This document shows positions 18,249 through 25,908 of a DNA stretch of 64,000 nucleotides, piece after piece. Source of the DNA: Halobacillus_B rhizosphaerae (GTDB lineage: Bacteria; Bacillota; Bacilli; Bacillales; Halobacillaceae); NCBI RefSeq assembly GCF_046719735.1, contig NZ_JAUTWQ010000006.1, forward strand, positions 248,001-312,000, written 5' to 3'. The translations under genes were made by a program, and so were the position numbers. Within the stretch, counting starts at the first letter, position 1. Every line of letters starts with the position of its first letter. The notes beneath the pieces were generated by a model, which was given only the letters and a program-made list of their open reading frames with translations, ran no database searches and was not told the origin of the DNA.

Positions 18249-19181
18249 TTATTGGGTGCGTGGAATGATTGCGTCATCGAATATCCAGGATTTTATCTTT
18301 TTAGTGATTGAAAACTCCTCATAGGCTTCTATACGAGTGGAAAGTCGTAAAGCTTCTTCAATTTCTAAATCACTTTTATAACGGTGGGTGTTACTTTCAT
18401 TAACAATACAGGCTAGTAAAGAAACTAAATCATGTCCATTGGTTACAGTAATATAGGAATTAGTTTCTTTTCTTTCATACTCACTAAAAAATTCTCCCCA
18501 ATCTACCCTATCACACTTCTCGCTTTGTACTAAAAAGGAATGGAGGCTCTCTTCAGTAATCATCCAATTTTCATCTAAAAATTTTTTAAATAACTTATGT
18601 CGATTCCCTCTTATTGCACTAGGTGATTTAGGTAAAATTTTGTTAAAAGGGATCCTAAATTTATTGTTCATAATACGAGCTTGACTTAAAGGGATTAATG
18701 ATTCTACTAAGTAATCTCTAAATCTATCTAATTCTCCAGAAGGGAAAAAACCTAATTTTCTCCTTAATGAAAGATTATCTAGTAATTCAACTGCAAAATG
18801 AAAAAAGCTAGAAAAATGTATTAGATAGCAATCTAAGTCATTATATTCTGTTTCCAAGAGGTTATGGAAATTAGTTTCTAAAGGCTCGTCTAAATCTTTA
18901 TCTACAAGTCCTAAAACTAACTCATTATTTTGTATATCTTCAGTCGTATTAAACAAGGTAATGATATCGCCCTTACAATTTCTACTACCTAAACTTCCCA
19001 TACTAAACACTTTCACATTCTTTTTACCTAAAAGTTTGGCCTCGTTAATCAGTAACTTTAAGAGCAGCCTATCCGTAGAACCTTCAAGAATTAGCACTTT
19101 TATCTTCCTTGGCAATAGCATTTCTAATTCTGCTCTATGATCATCAATATCAAATTGGTCAGTTCTTTTGATCTTACTCAC
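18249..19181 (-). CDS. AriB-like TOPRIM/DUF4435 effector (PARIS-like)
   Basis: A 310-aa protein read as the effector of a PARIS-type defence pair. A TOPRIM core is visible: Glu33 in ILEGSTDRLLLKLL and the D94-x-D96 motif in GLVDKDLDE. This fits the DUF4435 family that accompanies an ABC-type ATPase in PARIS; AriB is a toxin released on sensing phage anti-restriction proteins. It starts at GTG 19181, overlapping the ATPase stop by 4 bases (GTGA), with GAGGGAG upstream. OLD-like nucleases are the main alternative. Assignment rests on motif plus partner. Confidence 0.72.
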   Translation of the reverse strand: MSKIKRTDQFDIDDHRAELEMLLPRKIKVLILEGSTDRLLLKLLINEAKLLGKKNVKVFSMGSLGSRNCKGDIITLFNTTEDIQNNELVLGLVDKDLDEPLETNFHNLLETEYNDLDCYLIHFSSFFHFAVELLDNLSLRRKLGFFPSGELDRFRDYLVESLIPLSQARIMNNKFRIPFNKILPKSPSAIRGNRHKLFKKFLDENWMITEESLHSFLVQSEKCDRVDWGEFFSEYERKETNSYITVTNGHDLVSLLACIVNESNTHRYKSDLEIEEALRLSTRIEAYEEFSITKKIKSWIFDDAIIPRTQ

Positions 19182-20470
19182 TCTTCATCTCCCTCCCCTT
19201 CATAACCAACAGGAATTGATAGTTCTTTATGGTTTCTTAGAATAGAAGGGGAATGGGTAGCAAGTAGAAATTGATTCTTATTCATTTCAACAATTTTCAG
19301 TAAGTTATCAACCAAATCAAGTTGCCAAGATATATGCAGAGAAATCTCAGGCTCATCGATAAGAATAATTTGGTTTTCTTCAGTTTTAAAGATGAGTTCG
19401 AAAAATAAAACTAAGAAATGTTGTTCGCCTGATGATAGTTTTTCTAGAGGGATATCCTCATTTCGAACGTCATTTTCCCATTTTATGCTATAACCCTCAT
19501 TTCTATTAATTTCAATTTTTTTATGTTCAAGAAAATTTGTCACCATTTCTTCGAAGGTTTTTATTTTTAGTATCAGATTATCAAATACTTCCATTTTTTT
19601 CTCGTTATGGTCAATATGAACAGACAATATTTGTTTTAGGACAAGGTTATCATAGAATTCAGAACTTTGTATTTTTTCCTCAAGCAATATATCTGTTGAA
19701 GCCTGTTCAGATAAAATTCCCCTTTTAGTCAGTTCAGCTCTTTTACTAATCAAGTTGTTTAGTTTTTCTAATATTTTTTCAGGATCTATGTGTGTATTCT
19801 TATCTTTACTTTGTTCAATAATTCTTTGAGGAAATACTCCGTCTAAGTCTTTAGAACGGAAAGCATATTTTGTCTCAGCTTTTTTTATAATATTCTTCAA
19901 AATATTAGTATTTTCAACCACACGTCTATTTTCACCTTCTGTCAATCGTTCAGAACCAATATATTTAACTGATAAATTATCAAGGATGTCGTTTATGAAA
20001 TCTGGTATGGAATCTTTGTCAATACTATCTTCAATTAACATTTCGCATAGCTCATTATAGTGATACCGTTTTCCTTCAAATTCATATCTTCTTGGTCCCA
20101 GTCTGATTGCGCCCACTTCGTGCAAATACCTGTTTCCTTCATCAAAATCTTCTTTCCAGTTAATCCCTATATCAAAGTATTCGAACTCAGCTTCCTCCTG
20201 GGTAAGACAATTGATTAAGACTATTTCCTCACTTGAAATTTGTTTTATTTTTAGGCTAAATTTATTTCCCTCTACGTAAAACTCTTTAAAAGGAGTGTTA
20301 AAAAAAATGTTCAATTCCTTTTTACTTAGTGCTTCTAACATTTTGAACACCGTTGTCTTCCCCGTACCATTCGGTCCATGTATGATAGTTAAGTTTTCTA
20401 TTAAATTACTTAAATCAAACGAATATGTATTATAACCAAAAAGTTCTTTTACAGCTACATAACTTATCAT
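19178..20470 (-). CDS. AriA-like AAA/ABC ATPase (PARIS-like)
   Basis: A 430-aa SMC/RecF-like ATPase. Walker A GPNGTGKTT is at 32-40, the ABC signature LSSGEQ near 345, Walker B IILIDEPEISLH near 370, and the switch region ATHSPSIL near 405. This is the architecture of AriA and of other AAA_15/AAA_21 defence ATPases. It is followed directly by the TOPRIM gene. In PARIS the ATPase assembly holds the effector until a phage trigger is sensed. RBS GGGGGA lies 5 bases before ATG 20470. Confidence 0.75.
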   Translation of the reverse strand: MISYVAVKELFGYNTYSFDLSNLIENLTIIHGPNGTGKTTVFKMLEALSKKELNIFFNTPFKEFYVEGNKFSLKIKQISSEEIVLINCLTQEEAEFEYFDIGINWKEDFDEGNRYLHEVGAIRLGPRRYEFEGKRYHYNELCEMLIEDSIDKDSIPDFINDILDNLSVKYIGSERLTEGENRRVVENTNILKNIIKKAETKYAFRSKDLDGVFPQRIIEQSKDKNTHIDPEKILEKLNNLISKRAELTKRGILSEQASTDILLEEKIQSSEFYDNLVLKQILSVHIDHNEKKMEVFDNLILKIKTFEEMVTNFLEHKKIEINRNEGYSIKWENDVRNEDIPLEKLSSGEQHFLVLFFELIFKTEENQIILIDEPEISLHISWQLDLVDNLLKIVEMNKNQFLLATHSPSILRNHKELSIPVGYEGEGDEE

Positions 20471-20503
20471 GATATTCCCCCATTTTTATAAAATAACAGT
20501 TAA

Positions 20504-20512
20504 ATTATACCA
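20504..20512 (-). promoter_or_regulatory. Extended -10 of the PARIS-like operon
   Basis: On the minus strand TGGTATAAT lies about 35 bp before the AriA-like start. No good -35 is needed for an extended -10. The same nine bases precede the gene at 13768-14478. Confidence 0.55.
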
Positions 20513-20546
20513 TATTACTTAAAGTAAATGATTAATATATTTCCCC

Positions 20547-20574
20547 TTGACTTTTTTCTCGTAATGGTTATGTT
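20547..20574 (+). promoter_or_regulatory. Possible promoter of the recombinase operon
   Basis: TTGACT (20547-20552), 16-bp spacer, TATGTT (20569-20574), followed about 55 bp later by the first small ORF. Divergent from the PARIS-like promoter. Confidence 0.4.
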
Positions 20575-20629
20575 TCTTTTGCCGGTGGATGAACTACCGA
20601 ACAAATCATACTTGGAGGAAACAAACATA

Positions 20630-20767
20630 ATGAGTAATTCTTTATCTCAATTTACGCAACAACTGCAAAAACCTATACAGAAAGGGACACTGTCTCAATT
20701 TTTATTTACTAGTTTTATAGAATACCAAGCACAAAGGAAGAGCCAACATGTCCCAAAAAAAAGGTAA
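20630..20767 (+). CDS. Small ORF 1 of the recombinase operon
   Basis: A 45-aa protein starting MSNSLSQFTQQL, with GGAGG 9-10 bases upstream. It is basic at the C-terminus (KSQHVPKKR) and not recognised. It overlaps the next small ORF by 20 bases, which suggests translational coupling. It could be a recombination directionality factor or DNA-binding accessory protein, but nothing in the sequence proves that. Confidence 0.55.
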   Translation: MSNSLSQFTQQLQKPIQKGTLSQFLFTSFIEYQAQRKSQHVPKKR

Positions 20768-20888
20768 CGCTATGTTCCCAGGCCAGAAACAAGGAACTAT
20801 TCGAGTTTTAATTAAGAAAGGACAAAAAGAAGGTTCCGTGCAATTAAGCTTTGATTTATTTGAAGAGGAACTATCCAAAAAGGACTAA
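20748..20888 (+). CDS. Small ORF 2 of the recombinase operon
   Basis: A 46-aa protein, MSQKKGNAMFPGQKQ to a Glu/Lys-rich end, with AAAGGAAG upstream. The pattern of a basic first half and acidic second half (FDLFEEELSKKD) is clear but no family is recognised. It starts within ORF 1 and precedes small ORF 3 by about 50 bp. Confidence 0.5.
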   Translation: MSQKKGNAMFPGQKQGTIRVLIKKGQKEGSVQLSFDLFEEELSKKD

Positions 20889-20940
20889 CTGTATAAATAA
20901 CACCTCCATCGGTCAATGATGATAGATGGAGGTGAGACTA

Positions 20941-21111
20941 TTGAGAAGACGTGTTCAACTTCGTTCTGTATCAGAACACAACAACACAACTACCGTATGG
21001 GTTCAGCACTTAACTGCAAGATTAATCATTGAACAGTTACAACTGCCGTACCATTTACATGCCAAGCTACTCCATGAAACAATGCCGAAAATAAAAAATG
21101 AGGTGAAATAA
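20941..21111 (+). CDS. Small ORF 3, before the first recombinase
   Basis: A 56-aa protein starting at TTG 20941 (GGAGGTGAG 4-5 bases upstream). An ATG 15 bases earlier lacks an RBS and would place the RBS inside the gene. It is Arg-rich at the N-terminus and helical later (LTARLIIEQLQLP). Its stop is one base from the ATG of the first recombinase, so the two are probably coupled. Role unknown, perhaps a recombination accessory factor. Confidence 0.55.
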   Translation: MRRRVQLRSVSEHNNTTTVWVQHLTARLIIEQLQLPYHLHAKLLHETMPKIKNEVK

Positions 21112-21112
21112 G

Positions 21113-22537
21113 ATGGAATTCGAAAAACTCCATGTATTCTTTAGACGTGTCAGTACTAAAGGACAAGATATAGCAACACAAGAAGCTGCAGATCTTTCTT
21201 ATCGAGAAAGCCTTAATCCAGATGAGGTTATGATCATTAATGAAAATGCAGTTTCTGCAAATAAAAAGTCTATCAATGATAGACCTGAAATGCAGAAAAT
21301 AATTTCTCTAATCAAAGAAGATAAAGTTGATACCATATATGCTTTTGACCGCACACGCTTATTTCGTGATTTCTATGATGGAATGGAATTTACAGATTTA
21401 GTGTTAAAGCACGAGGTGAAAATTGTTTTCACCTCAGTAGGCAACGGCCATCTTCCAGCAAGCGATAACATATTTATGGAGGGATTGTTGAGTCTGTTCA
21501 GTGATATTGAGGGAAAAAACATCGCTCGGAGAAGCGGAGAAACTAGACGAAGGTATCCGCCTCAATTACTGGGATACAGAAATGATAAGGAAACAAAAAA
21601 GTACAGTAAGGATTCGGACAAAAAGGAAGTAATCGAACAATTTTTTTCAGCACTAACAGAGATTAATACTATCGATGAATTACATTCCTTAATTAAAACT
21701 TTTCAAAAGGATCTTAAGTGTAAGTCAGAAATGAGTTTAATTAACATGGCAAGGAATCCATTTTATGCTGGACATGACCTTGTGAAAGGAATAAACAAGT
21801 TGCGACATGTAGATCCTTACCTTAGCCTGGAAACTTTCGATCAGTTACAGAAAGCTAAAGATGAATTATTCAAAGCCTATGTAAATACAATGGAGCAAAT
21901 TAACGTGCTGGTAAAACTCTTCTCCCCTACCTGCGGTTATTGTAAAAAGACATTAAATTATCGACAGGAAAATACCAGCGTTTATGGGTTTTTCATATGT
22001 TCTAATAAAGCACATAGAAAAGTTAAAGTTAAGATTCCGATTATTGAGTTACAGAAGATAGTTGAGCAGGTTTTCCAAGAAGTTGCTAACAAGCTGGATT
22101 ACAAAAAGCTGTGCAGTCACTCGTTGGAGTCTTTCAAGAATATAAAAAGACAAACAGAATCAGAGATTTCAATCATTGAGTTACAGATCAAAGAATTCAT
22201 GGAAGAGTTTTTATTAGGCAGTAACCAGTACTCAGAGGATTGGAAAATGGATCCCAGATATAAGAAGGCCAACCATTTGAAGGAAGAAAAACAGCAACTT
22301 GTCAATAACCTCAGTCAAAAAGAGATGTTACTTGAAAATAACAAAGATATAGCACAAATAGTCGAGAAGTATCTGAATAATAGGTCAAGAGTCAGCTTAC
22401 CACTACTTTACTCACTTATTATTAAGCAGCTGATTATTTATGAACAGGGTTTAGATATAGAAGTCTTCGCCTTTGACTATTTGCAGAATATGCAAACCGA
22501 ATTAATCTATGAAGGAGACGAGTCAGCTTGGATTTAG
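21113..22537 (+). CDS. Large serine recombinase 1
   Basis: Site-specific recombinase of 474 aa. The resolvase domain has catalytic Ser14 with Arg12 (FRRVST) and the R82-x-x-R85 pair (TRLFRD) of the active site. A recombinase domain follows (about 150-270), then a zinc-ribbon-like segment (CGYCKK and a later C) and a C-terminal coiled coil rich in Lys and Glu. It resembles large serine integrases and Ccr proteins. It overlaps recombinase 2 by 10 bases. The catalytic residues look intact. Confidence 0.88.
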   Translation: MEFEKLHVFFRRVSTKGQDIATQEAADLSYRESLNPDEVMIINENAVSANKKSINDRPEMQKIISLIKEDKVDTIYAFDRTRLFRDFYDGMEFTDLVLKHEVKIVFTSVGNGHLPASDNIFMEGLLSLFSDIEGKNIARRSGETRRRYPPQLLGYRNDKETKKYSKDSDKKEVIEQFFSALTEINTIDELHSLIKTFQKDLKCKSEMSLINMARNPFYAGHDLVKGINKLRHVDPYLSLETFDQLQKAKDELFKAYVNTMEQINVLVKLFSPTCGYCKKTLNYRQENTSVYGFFICSNKAHRKVKVKIPIIELQKIVEQVFQEVANKLDYKKLCSHSLESFKNIKRQTESEISIIELQIKEFMEEFLLGSNQYSEDWKMDPRYKKANHLKEEKQQLVNNLSQKEMLLENNKDIAQIVEKYLNNRSRVSLPLLYSLIIKQLIIYEQGLDIEVFAFDYLQNMQTELIYEGDESAWI

Positions 22538-24012
22538 CATTCGGGTATATAAGACGCTCCTCTTATAAGCAACAAGAAAATAACAGCATTGAAATCCAAA
22601 AAGCTCATATCAAAGAATTTGCTAATCGAAAAAAATTAACTGTTCCAGATGAATTTATATATATCGAAGATGTCACGAGCGCATATTCCAAACGAGCAGA
22701 TCAACGAAAAGAGCTTATGAGGCTTAAGGCCACAATGATTGAATCAGAAATACCACGCGTTATCTTTTTTGAAGAGTCTCGTATGGATCGTACAGGATAT
22801 ACGTTTGTAAAGGATTTTTACCGCCCACTTCAAAAAGAACTTCCTCAACTTGAGGTATACACCACAAACTCCGAAGAGCCCTTCAACCCAGATAACCCAC
22901 AAACTAAAACTGCTCTCCTTGTCTTTCGCCAAGAATCGGAGATAAAGTCAGAACGTGCATTAGCAAGCTTAACTGCAACCTTAGAAAATAAAGAAAGAAT
23001 AAGACCAGGTGCAAAGGTTCCGTATGGATACAAGCAAGTTGATGGGAAACTAATCCCTAATGAGCAAGCAGAAATTGTATCTTTCATTTACTATCTCCAA
23101 AGTTGGGGTACTTCTATGGGGAAAATAGCTATCATATTAAATGAAGCTGCCATCCCTTCCCCCAATGGTGGTGTATGGGGAGCCAGTACAATTGAAACTA
23201 TTCTCAAGAACTCTGTTTATACAGGTACACTTACCTGGAACATCAAAAAGCATAGAAAGAAAAGAAAGTTTGAACACTCTGGTTCTCATGAGCCACTTAT
23301 AGACCATTTCCTTATTCATTTAAATAAAAATAATCTAAAGCTCCAAAATCAATTTGGCAGGCTGGACACACCTTTTCTCTTTTTAAAAAAAATTATTTGT
23401 AGTGGATGTAATGAACATTTAAAAACTCAAAACGCTTCAACAAATAGAAACGGAAAAAAATATTGTTATCAGTACTATGTCTGTAAAACATGTGCCTACA
23501 AACTAGATATCCACACCGCCCACGCTACACTTTTACCAAGTATTTTAACTCATGTTCAATCTCTGGCTTCAAGTGAAGCAAATAAAACCTATACTGTAAC
23601 ATTCCTTAAAGATATGAAGCGTATCACGAAAGAAACAATCGCTAACCTTGAAAAAAATATTGACAAATTAAAATCAAAGGGTTGTATTGCTAAAGAACAC
23701 GAGGACGAAGAGTTCCAAGCAGTAATCCACTCCATCTTAAAGGACAAAAAGTCTGATCTAGAAAGTTTAGAAAATAGCTTAAAGGCTCTTGCTGAAATTC
23801 AAGAAGCAGTTCATTCTGGTGTTTTCTTCACCCGATTTAGCCAGGTGCTTGAACAACAATTGAATGAATCAGAAAAACGACTTATCATTCTTTATTTTGT
23901 AGAATTAGTTCTCGTGTTGCCTGATAAAGCACCTCAAATCGTCTTCCGGAAGAATCCGTTTGAGAGCATTGATGCCATTAATAATGGTCAAAGTACCGAA
24001 AACGATAGATAA
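22528..24012 (+). CDS. Large serine recombinase 2
   Basis: A 494-aa recombinase starting at TTG 22528, with GAAGGAG about 11 bases upstream, inside the end of recombinase 1. Catalytic Ser11 with Arg9 (YIRRSS) and the R-x-x-R pair in ESRMDRTG are present, then the recombinase domain (GAKVPYGYKQVDGKLIPN onward) and a zinc ribbon made of CSGC and CKTC. The overlap with recombinase 1 suggests the two proteins are made together, as CcrA and CcrB are, and may act as partners. Confidence 0.88.
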   Translation: MDLAFGYIRRSSYKQQENNSIEIQKAHIKEFANRKKLTVPDEFIYIEDVTSAYSKRADQRKELMRLKATMIESEIPRVIFFEESRMDRTGYTFVKDFYRPLQKELPQLEVYTTNSEEPFNPDNPQTKTALLVFRQESEIKSERALASLTATLENKERIRPGAKVPYGYKQVDGKLIPNEQAEIVSFIYYLQSWGTSMGKIAIILNEAAIPSPNGGVWGASTIETILKNSVYTGTLTWNIKKHRKKRKFEHSGSHEPLIDHFLIHLNKNNLKLQNQFGRLDTPFLFLKKIICSGCNEHLKTQNASTNRNGKKYCYQYYVCKTCAYKLDIHTAHATLLPSILTHVQSLASSEANKTYTVTFLKDMKRITKETIANLEKNIDKLKSKGCIAKEHEDEEFQAVIHSILKDKKSDLESLENSLKALAEIQEAVHSGVFFTRFSQVLEQQLNESEKRLIILYFVELVLVLPDKAPQIVFRKNPFESIDAINNGQSTENDR

Positions 24013-24075
24013 GTGATTAGATGCATTACCGAATAGTTTTCCAGCATTGATATAAACACCTTCAGCTAACTACTC

Positions 24076-24097
24076 AAGCCCTTTGTTATAAGGGCTT
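24076..24097 (+). terminator. Terminator after recombinase 2
   Basis: AAGCCCTT and AAGGGCTT with a 6-nt loop, followed by TAATTT. It separates the recombinase 1-2 operon from the third recombinase. Confidence 0.65.
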
Positions 24098-24127
24098 TAA
24101 TTTACAAATTGTTCGGTAATCTACCTA

Positions 24128-24143
24128 TATTGGTATACCAATA
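24128..24143. promoter_or_regulatory. 16-bp perfect palindrome before the third recombinase unit
   Basis: TATTGGTATACCAATA reads the same on both strands. It lies 88 bp upstream of the small ORF at 24232, between a terminator and an RBS, so it is a good candidate operator or recombinase-binding site. A possible -10 (TATATT) overlaps its left edge. Confidence 0.45.
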
Positions 24144-24231
24144 CGGACGTATAACAGAAACATACTTCCAGTATAGGATAAAAAACCGAAACTTATACAC
24201 TACACAGATAAACAACTAGGAGAGGAACCAA

Positions 24232-24393
24232 ATGAAAGTAAATCGCATTTATGCTGCCCCTGAAAAAGCGGTTGATGTAAAAAAAATAATCCATCAACTC
24301 GTCACTATAGAATTAGAAAAAATGGTTAATAATAGTTGTGTAAACTCACCAGCATCTCATGAAAACATTACTCTAGGTGGTGATTGTGCATGA
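24232..24393 (+). CDS. Small ORF 4, coupled to recombinase 3
   Basis: A 53-aa protein, MKVNRIYAAPEKAVDVKKI onward, with AGGAGAGG before its ATG. Its TGA overlaps the ATG of recombinase 3 (ATGA), so they are translationally coupled. It also contains the 19-bp repeat found at the left end of the island. Not recognised; its position mirrors that of small ORF 3. Confidence 0.6.
   Translation: MKVNRIYAAPEKAVDVKKIIHQLVTIELEKMVNNSCVNSPASHENITLGGDCA
24340..24358. repeat. 19-bp repeat, inverted copy of 11470-11488
   Basis: Exact reverse complement of the copy at the left end of the island, within codons of small ORF 4 (VNSPAS). The flanks also show weaker similarity. Confidence 0.6.
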
Positions 24394-25874
24394 GATGTGC
24401 AATATATGCTCGTGTTTCAACAGAATTAGATTCACAAAGGACATCGATTGACAACCAAATTGACATTTTCAGAAACTATGCAGTTCAAAACAATTGGGAG
24501 ATCGTCAAAATCTATACCGATAAACAATCTGGCACTAAAGGAAATCGTCCTGGGTTAAAAGCTTTGATTGAGGATGGTAAAGCTGGAATGTATGATGTGA
24601 TTTTAGCGAAAGAACTGTCCCGTTTAGCCAGAAATGGACAGCTATCCTATGAACTGCGAAATACCTGCCAGCTTTACAACATAGAAATTGTCTGCTTGGA
24701 CAACTCCATTAATACTGTAGAAGATAATGTGCAAAACTTCGGGTTATTCGCCTGGCTTTACGAAAATGAGTCAGCTAATAGCAGCCGACGGAACAAACAG
24801 GCAAAGCGTGTAAAAGCTCAACGTGGACTTTTTGTTGGCTCGACTCCTCCATATGGTTATAAATCAGAGAACGGTATCCTTAAAGTCAAATCAGATCATA
24901 CACCTAGTACCGTCAGACGAATATTTGAAGAATATTTAAGTGGTACAGGGATGGATACTATAGCTAAAACTTTAACAGCTGAGAGAGTTCCGACACCTTC
25001 ACAGATCGCTAATAAAGCCAACGCTTCTAGCTTATGGCATGCTTCAGCTATAAAGATCATACTAAAAAACCGTCATTACTGCGGCGACCTTGTACAAAAC
25101 CGATCTGAAACTATCTCTGTCACTTCTATAAAAAGACGTGAAGTAAATTCAGAAAACCAGATCGTGATCGAAGCTGCCCATGAACCAATTATCCCGAAAG
25201 AAACTTTTAATGCTGTCCAAGCAATGATGAAAACACGTACAAAGGCTTCTACTGCTCCTAAGAAGCATATTTTCACGAATACCCTTTACTGTGATAACTG
25301 TAAAAAGGGAATGTGGTTTAAAGCCAATCAAAAAGGATACCGCTGCGGAGGAAACATAAAACACGGCAGTTCATTTTGCCTCAATAAAGTGGCTATTCGT
25401 GAAAAGGAGTTAACTCAAGTTATTTTAGAGGATTTGAAATTGCTCTTTGAGACATTAAAAGACGAGAGTTTTATGAATACGTTAATAAGCAAGCTAAACA
25501 CGAAAAAACAACTTATTCAAAAAGAGGTCATCCTCTCCCAAAATGAACTGGCAGAGCTAAAGAACAAGAAGCTCGAATACGTGAATTTGTATACTGAAAA
25601 TGTAATTTCTAAAGAAGAACTAAAGGAATACAGACATTTAACGGATGAAAAGATAAAGGAAATACAAATCAAACAAGCGATATTAGAGGAAAAGATGCTG
25701 GAATGTGAAAACGAAAACTACGCCGTCCATATCAATAATAAGTTAAAGGACGTTCTAACATTGAAAGAGCTTACTCCAAAAATCCTCCACTCGCTTGTTG
25801 AGAAAATAACCTGCAATCAGGATGGCAGTGTTAATATTCAGTATAGCTTTGTTAATCCGTTGCAACTTCAATAA
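24390..25874 (+). CDS. Large serine recombinase 3
   Basis: A 494-aa recombinase from ATG 24390. The catalytic segment is canonical: YARVST with Ser10 and Arg8, and SRLARNG for the arginine pair. The recombinase domain contains PPYGYKSENGILKV, then a zinc ribbon (CDNCKKG and later RCGG, FCLN) and a long coiled coil. It is the recombinase nearest the rlmCD junction, and ends about 20 bp before the rlmCD stop. It is the closest of the three to classical phage and transposon large serine recombinases. Confidence 0.9.
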   Translation: MRCAIYARVSTELDSQRTSIDNQIDIFRNYAVQNNWEIVKIYTDKQSGTKGNRPGLKALIEDGKAGMYDVILAKELSRLARNGQLSYELRNTCQLYNIEIVCLDNSINTVEDNVQNFGLFAWLYENESANSSRRNKQAKRVKAQRGLFVGSTPPYGYKSENGILKVKSDHTPSTVRRIFEEYLSGTGMDTIAKTLTAERVPTPSQIANKANASSLWHASAIKIILKNRHYCGDLVQNRSETISVTSIKRREVNSENQIVIEAAHEPIIPKETFNAVQAMMKTRTKASTAPKKHIFTNTLYCDNCKKGMWFKANQKGYRCGGNIKHGSSFCLNKVAIREKELTQVILEDLKLLFETLKDESFMNTLISKLNTKKQLIQKEVILSQNELAELKNKKLEYVNLYTENVISKEELKEYRHLTDEKIKEIQIKQAILEEKMLECENENYAVHINNKLKDVLTLKELTPKILHSLVEKITCNQDGSVNIQYSFVNPLQLQ

Positions 25875-25908
25875 AAAAAGGCAACACCCAGAGGGTTAGT
25901 TGCCTTTT
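25873..25908. terminator. Bidirectional terminator shared by recombinase 3 and rlmCD
   Basis: AAAAGGCAAC (25876-25885) pairs with GTTGCCTTTT (25899-25908), extended by ACCC/GGGT. T runs exist on both strands. The rlmCD stop codon (25896-25898) and its last codons are inside the stem-loop. Confidence 0.85.

Noticed and set aside
11600..25874. Prophage
   Set aside because: There are no capsid, terminase, portal or lysis genes; recombinases with defence-like cargo fit an integrative island better.
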